From: UBA11612 sp963976395
Lineage (GTDB): Bacteria; Pseudomonadota; Alphaproteobacteria; Rhodospirillales; Rhodospirillaceae
Length of the DNA: 64,000 nucleotides
NCBI GenBank assembly: GCA_963976395.1
Contig: CAXBLG010000010.1
Span: 15,127 to 79,126 of the forward strand
Direction of reading: 5' to 3'
Below the pieces are notes generated by a model that saw only the letters and a program-made list of their open reading frames with translations, was not told the DNA's origin and searched no databases. Position 1 is the stretch's first letter. Each line of letters begins with the position of its first letter. A program made the translations under genes and the position numbers. Below are positions 1 through 8,906 of the stretch, piece after piece.

Positions 1-107
1 CATTTCACGATTCTGCCCTAACTTACAAAGTATGCCAATGGCAGTTTAGTGATCATAGTTTCCCCATCAAACGCGGCAACCATAAGGCGTTGTTTAGGAG
101 TTTGATC
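1..107. other. window edge, no supported gene
   Basis: These bases lie downstream of the YdbH-like gene on the minus strand. In enterobacteria the ydbH gene is followed by a small lipoprotein gene (ynbE). A GTG or ATG at the very edge of the window (bases 1 to 8, minus strand) could be the start of such a gene, but no protein can be read, so this is only a possibility. Confidence 0.2.
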
Positions 108-2852
108 TTACTGCTGGCGCAAACCGCGCTGCATGGTGTCGGGTATGCGATAGCCAGCAAGACCTTGGGTAATCATTTCTAAAAATTTGCCATTCAGGGC
201 CAAGTTAAAAGAGACAGGATACCCATCATAGAGGTCAGGATTTCGGCCTTGAAAAGCCAAGGAGACATCTAGCTCATCCAATGCGTTCCCATTTGCCGTA
301 ACGGCTAAACTGTCATATCTGAAATTATTCAACGCTTGTAGAAGTAAGTTTCCACCGCTGGCACTTTCAAAACCGGGGGGCGATTGCGCTGGCCGGTACT
401 GTAAATAGCCGGGAGCAATAGATGATAATTGTCCGCCGTTGAGCCTTATTTCAGCCGGCGAAAACTGTATGGGGATCGTTCCTGAAAGGAGGCCGTTGAA
501 CACCAACCCATCTATATCCGCCATCGCTGCCAAATTGGAAACGTCGATCGCATTCACATTTAGGACGAATGTACCCGTAAGGTCGTCCAGTGGGATGATC
601 ACATTTTCCACACTGGCGTCTCCTCCCGCGACACTCACCTTGATTTTTTTAATGTAGGCAGTTCGGTCGCCGGGCCAGGCAATCTCTGCATTAAGATCGG
701 TGAGGGGTATGCCGACTTCAATATTGTTCACTTTAACGTGTTGCGTACCCAGAGCACGTGGTGGCCAGAGAGAGTCTAAAGTTACGGTCGTTGATAGGCC
801 TGAGACGGCAACAAGCGAGGACGTAAGGCGCGTGTTCTCAAGCTCTAATTCGCCTGAGTGCGTGAAACCGTTTTCCTCCCACTTAATATTTGCGCTAAGG
901 CTGGCTGTCCCTCCGAGATCGGTCACTGGAAAGAAGGCGGATAGCATTGATGTGTCAATGGCTCCTCCTGATCCCAGGCGCGCGTTCGCAATACTAAATG
1001 TCGCCTGTCCATTCGACCCATCTGCGGCAGCTTGGATACTAAAATCGGCAAACCTGGTTCTGTTCCGGGCTTGAAGCCCACCTGTCGCCGAGAGTCTGCC
1101 TGCGTCGATATGGAAAGTCGATATCGCCCGCAAATCAAGCTGCTGAGCAGGGCTTTGTAGCTCGACGTCACCCGCCTTGACTAATCGCAGGTCGGCTGTA
1201 CCGCTTATGACACTACCGTTGAACAGGAGGTTGATCGCGACTTGATCTATTTTCCCCAAATCGTGTTCTGCCCCGACTTCGGCGACACTCAGCTTGATTT
1301 GAGGGTAGCCTTCCCTAAGGGGCGCAGACCCGCTTGCCCGTACCTGGGGTATGTTTAGATGGATTGTGTGGAGGTCTTCCGACGCCGTGATATTGGCGAG
1401 AACAGCAGAAACCGAAGAGCTGAGGTCGAACTCAAAAGTTGATTGATCATCATCGCCAAAAACAAGTGATGCTGTTTGAGGCGCGGATGAGGTTTTTGAG
1501 AGAAGGCGGAACGTAGTCGTATCCGGGACCGAGATGGCTTGTGTCATAGCCGCATCTCTAATTCGCATCTGCCCGGCGAGTGCGTGAAAATTGAGACGAT
1601 TATTCTCAAGTTGGATATTTGAAGTGAAATTGCCCGCCAATTGCTTGATGTGGGCATCGCCAAAAGACAAATTTTGTGCGTTGAAGGTCAGGCTGGCGTG
1701 GCTTAAGGACTCAAAAGTTGGGCCGATGATGTTGGTCAATTCTAACTTGCCGCCTATGAGCGCGTGACCTAACGGCAAGTCAAAAATTTCGGTCGTTGCA
1801 GTATCAATGGCAAATTTTTGCAGGATACCGCTATCGTCGACCGTAACGCTTCCTCGTAGCGCGAGTGAAAGCCCCATTGATCCAACCGTCGCTGTGCCTT
1901 TGATGTCGGCGCGACCCTCTGAGGTGTTTTCATGCCTTTGAATAAAAAAGGCGCCTGAGTCTCCCCCTAAAATATCCACGACAAATTTGCCGTCGGCGAT
2001 TGCGCTTACATCCTTAGGCAAGAGCTCTCGCACACTTGCGGGAAAAGACGGGGCCTCAATATGAACTGGTTGTGAAATCAGAATTTCGAGAGTTTCATTT
2101 TCAAGTTCAATATCTAGAGATCCCGTTGCTTTCACACCGTCTAAAATACTTGCTGCCGTAGATTCGCTAACATCAAAGACGACCGATCCTCTACCTGATG
2201 AACGGAGAAGATCGTCTGAATGAACGAGGCCACGCCAATTGGCGGTTATAGTTGCGCCCAACCCCGCCGCGGTGCTGTTTAGATTTAAATCCCAGGTGTC
2301 ATTTGAATTGACAGCCTCGACATCGAATGCGGCCCTGAAAGTATCTGGGCCTCTTTTCAGATCAATGACCACGCCGGAGGCGTGAACATGGGAGATCTCG
2401 GGAAAAGCCATTGGGGCCGAGCTTTCGGCCTCTGGGTCAAAAATCACAAAGTTGCCAAGAGATACACCTGCCTCATCCCAGGTGAGTTTTCCGCGGGTGC
2501 TCATTATTTCCAGTGTGTCTAAACGACCGTCCAATAGCTCGCGCCAACTGTAGATCGCTTCAACGCGGCTAATTTTTAAGGCGTCTTGCGCCAAGGATAT
2601 ATTGTTGATTGTCAGACCCGACAGATCGAGCCTGGAAATGGTTAGCTTTGCCGGTCCAAGTCCCTGCTGCGTTATGACGCGCGAGGCAATTTGCTCCGCT
2701 ATCCATAAGCGTGAGGCATAAGCCGCCGCCAAAGCTAATATGAGTGTAAGAAGCAAAAGGCCGATGGCTAATGCGCACCGCCGAAGTATCACACGGCTTC
2801 GGCTGCGGGTGGGCTCATGGGGGGGAGAAGGGGGCACAGGATACATTGTCAT
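108..2852 (-). CDS. YdbH-like / AsmA-like envelope protein
   Basis: This 914-residue protein has a short proline-rich cytoplasmic start, one membrane segment at about residues 25-47 (rich in Leu, Ala and Ile), and then a long periplasmic part made of repeated beta-strand stretches such as 'LDLSGLTINNISL'. That layout matches the YdbH/DUF3971-type members of the AsmA-like superfamily. These are single-pass proteins proposed to bridge the periplasm and move phospholipids between inner and outer membrane. The family call is from overall architecture and composition; no catalytic motif is expected. It is divergent from the gene at 2947, with about 94 bases between them. The alternative is a general translocation/assembly module (TamB-like) protein, but the length is closer to YdbH. 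Confidence 0.65.
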   Translation of the reverse strand: MTMYPVPPSPPHEPTRSRSRVILRRCALAIGLLLLTLILALAAAYASRLWIAEQIASRVITQQGLGPAKLTISRLDLSGLTINNISLAQDALKISRVEAIYSWRELLDGRLDTLEIMSTRGKLTWDEAGVSLGNFVIFDPEAESSAPMAFPEISHVHASGVVIDLKRGPDTFRAAFDVEAVNSNDTWDLNLNSTAAGLGATITANWRGLVHSDDLLRSSGRGSVVFDVSESTAASILDGVKATGSLDIELENETLEILISQPVHIEAPSFPASVRELLPKDVSAIADGKFVVDILGGDSGAFFIQRHENTSEGRADIKGTATVGSMGLSLALRGSVTVDDSGILQKFAIDTATTEIFDLPLGHALIGGKLELTNIIGPTFESLSHASLTFNAQNLSFGDAHIKQLAGNFTSNIQLENNRLNFHALAGQMRIRDAAMTQAISVPDTTTFRLLSKTSSAPQTASLVFGDDDQSTFEFDLSSSVSAVLANITASEDLHTIHLNIPQVRASGSAPLREGYPQIKLSVAEVGAEHDLGKIDQVAINLLFNGSVISGTADLRLVKAGDVELQSPAQQLDLRAISTFHIDAGRLSATGGLQARNRTRFADFSIQAAADGSNGQATFSIANARLGSGGAIDTSMLSAFFPVTDLGGTASLSANIKWEENGFTHSGELELENTRLTSSLVAVSGLSTTVTLDSLWPPRALGTQHVKVNNIEVGIPLTDLNAEIAWPGDRTAYIKKIKVSVAGGDASVENVIIPLDDLTGTFVLNVNAIDVSNLAAMADIDGLVFNGLLSGTIPIQFSPAEIRLNGGQLSSIAPGYLQYRPAQSPPGFESASGGNLLLQALNNFRYDSLAVTANGNALDELDVSLAFQGRNPDLYDGYPVSFNLALNGKFLEMITQGLAGYRIPDTMQRGLRQQ

Positions 2853-2946
2853 CAGGTATTGATTTGCGGCAAACTCGGCGCAATCAGCGGCGCCCGCCGA
2901 TTTGGCGCCAGCCTGGAATTCCAGACTAGGGAATGGAAGCTTAGGG

Positions 2947-3516
2947 ATGCACCCGACTGCTGTCGAATCTTGCTTTGAAATCGCGCTCTGGATGCTGGAT
3001 CGTGCAATCGATGATGGTGAACATTTGCAGCCTCAAAAAATGCATCGGATGATGTTTTTGTCACATGCCTATTACGGGGCTTTGCAGGGTGGAGCCAAAC
3101 TCATGCCGGCAACATTTATAGCCGCCGACGAAGGGCCGATTGAGCCGACAATCTTTAAGGCATTCGCCAGAGGGCGCCCCTTGATTGATGTTTCCTCTAT
3201 AAGCGAGATTCCCCGCCATATTCTTGACAGCGTTTGGCGACAGTTTGGGGCTCATTCGGTGGACTATCTTAACAAGCTGATTCGCGGTCATGCGCCTTAT
3301 GCCGACGCTTTTGCGGCTGGCCCCGGAACTGAAATCGGATTTGAAACGATGGTAGAGTTCTATGGGGCCGAAGGTCTCTCGCGGCGGCGCTCTCGGGCTA
3401 AAGCGGCGCAATCGGATGTGCCGGCGGCCAGCCGCGTGCTTCGTCCCAAGGTAATGAGGAACCATGCTGGCAAGCCAGTTAACGTCAATCGCTGGATGCC
3501 CAAACGTGTGGATTAA
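2947..3516 (+). CDS. DUF4065 (Panacea/SocA-like) domain protein
   Basis: The protein of about 189 residues contains the helix 'LQPQKMHRMMFLSHAYYGA' near its N-terminus followed by 'DEGPIEPTIFKAF'. This is the pattern of the DUF4065/Panacea domain ('QK..YYA' helix and a 'GPi.P.vy..f' segment). SocA of Caulobacter, an adaptor antitoxin delivering SocB to ClpXP, is a characterised member; many others are antitoxins of diverse toxins. Here no toxin-like partner is adjacent: the next gene is a DUF192 protein. It may therefore be a chromosomal member with another role. An ATG at 2947 preceded by GGAAG is preferred over the upstream ATG at 2902. The C-terminus is Arg/Lys rich. Its last 53 bases overlap the next gene. 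Confidence 0.6.
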   Translation: MHPTAVESCFEIALWMLDRAIDDGEHLQPQKMHRMMFLSHAYYGALQGGAKLMPATFIAADEGPIEPTIFKAFARGRPLIDVSSISEIPRHILDSVWRQFGAHSVDYLNKLIRGHAPYADAFAAGPGTEIGFETMVEFYGAEGLSRRRSRAKAAQSDVPAASRVLRPKVMRNHAGKPVNVNRWMPKRVD

Positions 3517-4054
3517 GTCTCTAGCCGGTTTCACGAGGCGGGCTGCGATATGGGCGTGTGCCCTTGCGGTTATATCGTCTCTGGCCATAGCACCTGCTGC
3601 GAATGTTTATGCTCAGGGCTTACGACCTTACGAGCCGTTAGATCCTGCGAAAGCCCAAACCCTTCCGACAACACCGCTAACCATTGAAAGTAAAGGCTCA
3701 AGTTATCAGTTTTCTGTCGAACTTGCGGATACCCCAGCCGAGCACGCTATTGGCCTTATGCATCGCAATTATTTGGCTCCGGACCACGGAATGTTGTTCG
3801 ACTATAAAAGCCCTCAACGGTTGCGGTTCTGGATGCGAAACACATTCATTTCCTTGGATATGCTCTTCATTCGCGGCGATGGCGAAGTCGCCTTTATTGC
3901 CGAAAGCACTATCCCGCACTCTGAGCGCACCATAGGACCGCGCGAGCTTGCTCAGGCGGTTTTGGAAGTCCCCGCGGGCACCGTGGCCCGTCTTGGTCTT
4001 AAAATAGGGGATGTTGTGCGCCATCCCATATTCGGGAATCTCTCGTCACCCTGA
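3464..4054 (+). CDS. DUF192 family secreted protein
   Basis: A 196-residue protein with an N-terminal signal peptide: the hydrophobic run lies at about residues 29-45 and a likely cleavage follows 'NVYAQG'. The mature part carries the DUF192 hallmarks: 'LADTPAEHAIGLMHR', 'HGMLFDY', 'RFWMRNTFISLDMLFI' and a C-terminal 'GLKIGDVV'. DUF192 proteins are small beta-rich periplasmic proteins of unknown function. The ATG at 3464 has a GAGGA ribosome site and lies inside the DUF4065 gene, giving an unusually long N-region; a GTG at 3506 would give a more conventional signal peptide. The gene overlaps the upstream gene, which suggests translational coupling. Confidence 0.75.
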   Translation: MLASQLTSIAGCPNVWIKSLAGFTRRAAIWACALAVISSLAIAPAANVYAQGLRPYEPLDPAKAQTLPTTPLTIESKGSSYQFSVELADTPAEHAIGLMHRNYLAPDHGMLFDYKSPQRLRFWMRNTFISLDMLFIRGDGEVAFIAESTIPHSERTIGPRELAQAVLEVPAGTVARLGLKIGDVVRHPIFGNLSSP

Positions 4055-4070
4055 CGCGGTAGGGGAAGGC

Positions 4071-4733
4071 TTAACGCTTGCGAGCGAGCGTAAGGCCATC
4101 GCCGATAGGCACGAGGCTCAGGGTAACCCTCTCGTCGGCAGCCAGCTTCTCGTTGAATTTACGAATAGCGACTGTGTCCTCCTCCTGATTGGAAGAGTCT
4201 GCAACCGCGCCGTTCCACAACACATTGTCTATGGCGATAAGCCCACCCGGTCGCACAAGTGTCAGGGCGTATTCATAGTAGGTGCTGTAGCCGGTTTTAT
4301 CGGCGTCTATGAACGCGAAGTCGTAGGAGGCGGAGTCTCCGGCTCCGACCATGGCTTCAAGGCTTTCAGCAGCCGGTGCAAGCCGAAGGTCTATCCGGCC
4401 AGTCAGTCCAGCGGCTTTCCAGTGGCGCTGGGCGATGGAAGTGTATTCCTCGCTGACGTCCAGGGCGACGACCCGGCCGTCGGTTCCCATCGCCTTGGCC
4501 ACGCACATGGCGCTATAGCCGGTAAAAACGCCCACTTCGAAGGATTTTTTAGCGCCGATCAACTCAATGAGAAGCGCCATAAACTGCCCCTGTTCGGGCG
4601 AAATTTGCATGCGGGCCGCCGGATGAGATGCTGTCTCTGCCCGTAGTCTGTGCAGGTCGTCATCCTCACGGACGCCCACCCGCCGGATATAGCTGAGAAG
4701 ACTTTCGGTAAGGCCGGTGGTTTCGCGGGACAT
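4071..4733 (-). CDS. SAM-dependent O-methyltransferase (CCoAOMT-like)
   Basis: About 220 residues. The SAM-binding core is visible: 'FEVGVFTGYSAMCVAKAM' (glycine loop), 'VVALDVSEEY', 'YDFAFIDADKTGYSTYYE' (metal/substrate loop) and 'GGLIAIDNVLWNG'. These are the signature blocks of the caffeoyl-CoA/catechol-type class I O-methyltransferase family, which use a divalent metal to methylate catechol-like hydroxyls. The real substrate in bacteria is usually unknown. The ATG at 4733 lies six bases after AGGAGG; an ATG at 4739 sits directly against it and is less likely. It converges on the DUF192 gene with 16 bases between stops. Confidence 0.85.
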   Translation of the reverse strand: MSRETTGLTESLLSYIRRVGVREDDDLHRLRAETASHPAARMQISPEQGQFMALLIELIGAKKSFEVGVFTGYSAMCVAKAMGTDGRVVALDVSEEYTSIAQRHWKAAGLTGRIDLRLAPAAESLEAMVGAGDSASYDFAFIDADKTGYSTYYEYALTLVRPGGLIAIDNVLWNGAVADSSNQEEDTVAIRKFNEKLAADERVTLSLVPIGDGLTLARKR

Positions 4734-4887
4734 GAGCATCCTCCTAGATCAAATTTGATGAGACAGTGCCAGGGAGGCTGTTGGCCGTCAAACCTGTGCG
4801 GTTTATGGGTTCTAGGGCCTTTCTGATGCCTTGTCGGATGACCAGAAACCCCTTAGGTTCTGCCCGCCGAAGTTCGGCAAGCGGTGT

Positions 4888-4964
<77 letters not shown>

Positions 4965-5006
4965 GCCGCGTGCTTCTATTATGGGCCATATTAGAACGGA
5001 TGTAAG

Positions 5007-5306
5007 ATGATGGGATCAGTCAGAATCTTTAAGCCGGCCAAGACGGCCATGCAATCGGGCCGGGCCAATACAAAGCGCTGGTTGCTGGAGTTTGATCCGG
5101 CGGACAGGCTGGAAGCTGATGCCCTTATGGGATGGGCCGGATCACACGACACCAATAGACAACTCAGGCTGTGGTTTGCATCCAAGGAAGAGGCCGTGGC
5201 GTTTGCCGAGCGCAAAGGGCTAACGTACCGTGTTGAAGAGCCCAATCTTCGCGCGATTAAACCCAGAGTCTACGCCGATAACTTTGCCTTCAAGCGCGTT
5301 TCCTAA
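5007..5306 (+). CDS. NDUFS4-like complex I accessory subunit
   Basis: A 99-residue protein resembling the 'ETC complex I subunit conserved region' family (PF04800; eukaryotic NDUFS4/18-kDa subunit). Supporting segments are 'VRIFKPAKTAMQSGRANTK', 'RWLLEF', 'PLMGW'-equivalent 'ALMGWAGSHDTNRQLRL', 'FASKEEAVAFAERKGL' and the C-terminal 'RVYADNFAF'. In alphaproteobacteria this is a peripheral accessory subunit of NADH:ubiquinone oxidoreductase, stabilising the N-module. It is encoded apart from the nuo operon, as is usual. There are adjacent ATGs at 5007 and 5010. It lies between two tRNA genes. Confidence 0.85.
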   Translation: MMGSVRIFKPAKTAMQSGRANTKRWLLEFDPADRLEADALMGWAGSHDTNRQLRLWFASKEEAVAFAERKGLTYRVEEPNLRAIKPRVYADNFAFKRVS

Positions 5307-5325
5307 GCGGATACTGCGCTTCTCA

Positions 5326-5402
5326 GGCCCCGTAGCTCAGCTGGATAGAGCAACAGCCTTCTAAGCTGTGGGTCGCAGGTTCGAATCCTGCCGGGGTCGC
5401 CA
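5326..5402 (+). tRNA. tRNA-Arg (anticodon TCT)
   Basis: A 77-base cloverleaf. Acceptor arms GGCCCCG (5326-5332) and CGGGGTC (5392-5398) pair with one G-T. The anticodon stem ACAGC/GCTGT encloses the loop CTTCTAA, giving anticodon TCT for arginine AGA. The T-arm has GGTTCGAATCC and CCA is encoded at 5400-5402. Confidence 0.95.
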
Positions 5403-5562
5403 TCACCTTATTTTGCCGTGCAGAATGCTGAGCGCCTATAAGGTCGCGCAGCTTACTTCCGTAGAGAGTCAGGGATTGTGGGCTGGCAAATACAACCGAG
5501 ACAATTCCGAATCCTAGCGACGAATATTTTCTGAAGAATTTAACTCAGGGTAGTTTATCCAT

Positions 5563-5579
5563 ATGAGTCATTGGCTCAT
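5563..5579. promoter_or_regulatory. dyad upstream of the electron-conduit operon
   Basis: The 17 bases ATGAGTCATTGGCTCAT form an imperfect palindrome about 90 bases upstream of the start of the first conduit gene. It pairs at all positions but one, around a central T. It lies in the 266-base gap after tRNA-Arg, where the operon promoter must lie. I cannot match it to a known regulator. I see no convincing -35/-10 pair. Confidence 0.3.
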
Positions 5580-5668
5580 TAGGTTTGTTGTGGTCGTTCA
5601 GATTGACTAGGCTAAGGCTAACCCCCTAGGTTGCTTTTTGATGCGCATGTTGTTAGGGGGCAAGAAAG

Positions 5669-8068
5669 TTGCCGGAGATTGTTAAGGTCGCCATCGTCGG
5701 TTCAGGACCGGCGGGGGCGAGTGCTGCCGCGCATGCCGCCAAGCTCGGTATGGCCCATGTTCTGCTTGAGCGCACCGACCATGCTTCAGACACGATATAT
5801 AAGTACCAGAAGGGCAAGTTTGTCATGGCAACGCCTGACATTCTGCCCTTGCGCTCAGACCTGCAATTTCAAGCCGGCAAGCGTGAAGTGATTCTAGGGG
5901 CTTGGGACCAGGGCCTAGAAGATCATCAGGTTAATATCCGTTTCAACGCCGATGTTGAGGCGATTAGCAATAAGGACGGTGTATTTACCCTGTCCATCCG
6001 CGGCGGAGATCCCGTCTTAGCCGAGAACGTAGTGCTCTCTATCGGCTTGCAGGGAAATATAAACAAGTTGCGTTGTAAAGGCGCTGACCTGCCGTTTGTC
6101 CAGTATCAACTTGACGATCCGGATGAATATGAAGCGGAGACCATCGTAGTAATCGGAGCGGGCGATGCTGCGATTGAGAACGCCGTCGCTTTATCCCGCC
6201 TCAATACCGTCATCATCATAAATCGGCGCGGCGAGTTCGCCCGTGCGAAGCAAAGCAACTTATCGCTCATTACCGACGCGATCTCTAGGGGCGATGTGCA
6301 ATGTTATTACAACGCTTCACCTTCGCTCATCGAGCCGGGAATGATCGTCCTTGAAACAGAGGACGGCGAAGCCAAGGTGCCGTGTGATCGGATTATAGCT
6401 CGTCTCGGAGCATCGCCCCCACGCAAGTTCGTTGAAAGTTGTGGCATTGAATTTCCAAGTTCCGATGCGGGGGCTTTGCCCGAAGTCTCGGAAACGTACG
6501 AGTCAAACGTACCGGGTCTATACATTATTGGTGCGCTGGGCGGTTATCCGCTGATCAAGCAAGCGCTCAATCAAGGATATGAGGTTGTTGAATACATAGC
6601 GGGCAACGCCATCGCTCCAGCGGATCAACCGATTTTGGAAGAGCGGTTCTCTGGTATGGGCGACGTCAAGGTGAATGAGGTTCTGGCCGCCATACGCAAA
6701 TCGATTCCAATTTTCGCTGGTTTGAATCCGCTGCTGCTTCGCGAGACGATGCTTGAATCTAAGGTCCACGTTCTTAAAGAAGGAGAGATTGTCTTTCAGC
6801 GGAACGATTACTCGGACACGTTCTTTACAGTCTTTCGTGGCACTGTTGGCATTCAGATAAACCCGGCAGATCCGACACAAATGGTCACTCTTGGCGAAGG
6901 TGAGTTTTTTGGCGAAATGGGTCTTATCTCTGGCCGGCGGCGCACAGCAACGGTCGTAGCGGCAGTTGACTGCGTGCTTTTCGAGACGACGCGGCGCACG
7001 ATGTTAAAACTCATTCAGTCGGTTGATGATGTTCGTCGCGCTATGGATAAAACAGCGATCCTTCGTCAAGTGCAGATGTACCTAACACCGGGGGTGCCGG
7101 CCGAAGACCTTCAGTCTCTTGTTGAGACTGCGGAAATTCACCGCTTCAAAGCAGGTGAGGTTCTATTCGAAGAGGGGGATGAGGGCGACCACATGCACCT
7201 CATACGAGCCGGATCCTGCACAATATCCAAGCGGATCGGTGGCAAGGATGTTGTCTTGAATTACGTGCCATCCGGCAACTATGTCGGTGAAATGGCGTTA
7301 TTATCGGATATGCCGAGGTCCGCGACAGTTCGTGCCGCGCACAACGTGGAGTCAATTTGTATCACCGGCCAATCATTCAAGGCATTGATGCAGTCGAATG
7401 AAAGTGTTCGTACGGCAGTCGAATCTAAATTCCGCGAACGCATTCGAAGCAATGAACAAATGGAGGGCCGTCCCGAGGCCGGAAATATAATTCAGTTTCT
7501 GGTAGAGCAGGGAGTCGGTGAGGGCACTGACGTTTTATTGATCGACGAGAGTTTGTGCGTTCACTGTGATAATTGTGAAAAAGCCTGCGCCGAAACGCAC
7601 GATGGTATTTCGCGCTTAGATCGTGGCGCGGGACCTTCTTTTGCCACCATTCACGTACCGACTTCGTGTCGCCACTGCCAACACCCTCATTGCATGGCAG
7701 ATTGTCCGCCGAATGCAATCCATCGAGCGCCCGACGGCGAAGTGTTCATCGATGATAGTTGCATTGGCTGCGGCAACTGCCAACGAAATTGCCCATACGG
7801 TGTGATTCAGATGGCGTCACCACCTGAGGAAAAATTCGATCTGTTCGGTTGGTTGATGTTTGGTAAAGGTCCGGGTCCGGGAGATAAAACCCACCTATCT
7901 AACGACAAAAGCACTGGTGCCGGCGGAGATGTTATCAAACGCGCAGTGAAGTGCGATATGTGCAAAGGCATAGACGGTGGTGCCGCATGTGTCCGGGCCT
8001 GTCCTACGGGAGCCGCTGCTCGTGTCAGTCCCGAAGACTTTATGTCTTTAGCGATGTTGGGGCGGTAG
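5669..8068 (+). CDS. flavin reductase-(cNMP-binding)x2-4x[4Fe-4S] fusion
   Basis: A 799-residue three-part fusion. Residues 1-315 are a two-dinucleotide-domain flavoprotein: FAD loop GSGPAG at 11-16 and NAD(P) loop 'VIGAGDAAIENA' near 161-172, with no redox-active CxxC. Residues about 345-460 and 480-585 are cyclic-nucleotide-binding domains, with phosphate cassettes 'FGEMGLISGRRRTATV' and 'GEMALLSDMPRSATV'. Residues 620-785 hold sixteen cysteines in the DmsB/NrfC/PsrB pattern (CX2CX2CX3C at 630, CX2CX4CX3C at 667, CX2CX2CX3C at 698, CX2CX8CX3C at 762), predicting four [4Fe-4S] clusters. No signal peptide is seen, so it should be cytoplasmic. The likely role is electron exchange between NAD(P)H and the membrane partner encoded next. 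The start is TTG at 5669, eight bases after AGGGGG. It is the first gene of the operon. Confidence 0.85.
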   Translation: MPEIVKVAIVGSGPAGASAAAHAAKLGMAHVLLERTDHASDTIYKYQKGKFVMATPDILPLRSDLQFQAGKREVILGAWDQGLEDHQVNIRFNADVEAISNKDGVFTLSIRGGDPVLAENVVLSIGLQGNINKLRCKGADLPFVQYQLDDPDEYEAETIVVIGAGDAAIENAVALSRLNTVIIINRRGEFARAKQSNLSLITDAISRGDVQCYYNASPSLIEPGMIVLETEDGEAKVPCDRIIARLGASPPRKFVESCGIEFPSSDAGALPEVSETYESNVPGLYIIGALGGYPLIKQALNQGYEVVEYIAGNAIAPADQPILEERFSGMGDVKVNEVLAAIRKSIPIFAGLNPLLLRETMLESKVHVLKEGEIVFQRNDYSDTFFTVFRGTVGIQINPADPTQMVTLGEGEFFGEMGLISGRRRTATVVAAVDCVLFETTRRTMLKLIQSVDDVRRAMDKTAILRQVQMYLTPGVPAEDLQSLVETAEIHRFKAGEVLFEEGDEGDHMHLIRAGSCTISKRIGGKDVVLNYVPSGNYVGEMALLSDMPRSATVRAAHNVESICITGQSFKALMQSNESVRTAVESKFRERIRSNEQMEGRPEAGNIIQFLVEQGVGEGTDVLLIDESLCVHCDNCEKACAETHDGISRLDRGAGPSFATIHVPTSCRHCQHPHCMADCPPNAIHRAPDGEVFIDDSCIGCGNCQRNCPYGVIQMASPPEEKFDLFGWLMFGKGPGPGDKTHLSNDKSTGAGGDVIKRAVKCDMCKGIDGGAACVRACPTGAAARVSPEDFMSLAMLGR

Positions 8069-8075
8069 AGCCACT

Positions 8076-8900
8076 ATGGCGCACGAATCTATTCTAATCT
8101 ATCGCAAGTTCCGCTATTTGAAGTGGGCACTTCTACTCGTAGCAATTTCCAGCGTGCTGTATATTGCGCACGCACCGGTTGGAAGTCCGAACGGCGGTAC
8201 GTGGTTGGGATACACATTAGGCACGATTAGTGCTGGCCTTATGGTGTGGCTCGCATGGTTTGGTATTCGTAAGCGTTCGTACAAAGGGTCAAGCGGCCGC
8301 CTCGAAGACTGGCTGTCGGCCCATGTGTACTTAGGGCTGGCGCTACTGATTGTCGCTACTTTGCATAGCGGTTTTCAATTTGGATGGAATATCCATACTC
8401 TTCTATACGCTTTGATGATGGGAGTGGCGCTGAGTGGGGCTGTCGGCCTTTATTTTTACAGCCGTTTTCCACGTTTGCTTTCGCAAAATCGCGGAGGCCT
8501 TTCAGCAGAAGTCATGCTTAGTCAAATCGCGGACCTTGATCGCGATATACGTACACTGGCAATGACACTGGACGATCAAACCAACAACGTCGTTTACGAG
8601 TCTATTAAAAACACCCGTATCGGCAACGACTTTTTACGGCAGTTGTCAGGCACAGACCCTCAGTGTCCCACGTCCGCGGCCCGACATTATGTTGAACGAG
8701 CCGGGGGGCAGGGACTGTCCACCGCTCGCAGAGATCTTCTCGCGCGGCTGGTAAAGAAAGAAGGGTTATTGCGGCGTTTACGCCGGGATATCCAATTGCG
8801 GCTCGGACTGCAGGTTTGGCTATATGTCCATGTTCCGCTGACATTTGCGATGCTTGCGGCGTTAATCGCGCACGTCGTAACCGTCTTTTACTATTGGTAG
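8076..8900 (+). CDS. di-heme cytochrome b-like membrane protein
   Basis: A 274-residue protein with five predicted membrane helices (about 15-33, 43-63, 82-101, 108-129 and 245-272) and a charged cytoplasmic stretch from about 140 to 240. Helix 3 carries His83 and His97; helix 5 carries His252 and His266. Both pairs are spaced H-X13-H, the arrangement in cytochrome b proteins where two antiparallel helices bind two b-type hemes across the membrane. I do not recognise a named family. By position it should link the cytoplasmic iron-sulfur fusion (ends 8 bases upstream) to the periplasmic decaheme protein (starts 6 bases downstream), functionally like NrfD or a b561-type subunit, though the NrfD fold is not seen. 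Confidence 0.65.
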   Translation: MAHESILIYRKFRYLKWALLLVAISSVLYIAHAPVGSPNGGTWLGYTLGTISAGLMVWLAWFGIRKRSYKGSSGRLEDWLSAHVYLGLALLIVATLHSGFQFGWNIHTLLYALMMGVALSGAVGLYFYSRFPRLLSQNRGGLSAEVMLSQIADLDRDIRTLAMTLDDQTNNVVYESIKNTRIGNDFLRQLSGTDPQCPTSAARHYVERAGGQGLSTARRDLLARLVKKEGLLRRLRRDIQLRLGLQVWLYVHVPLTFAMLAALIAHVVTVFYYW

Positions 8901-8906
8901 GCCGCT

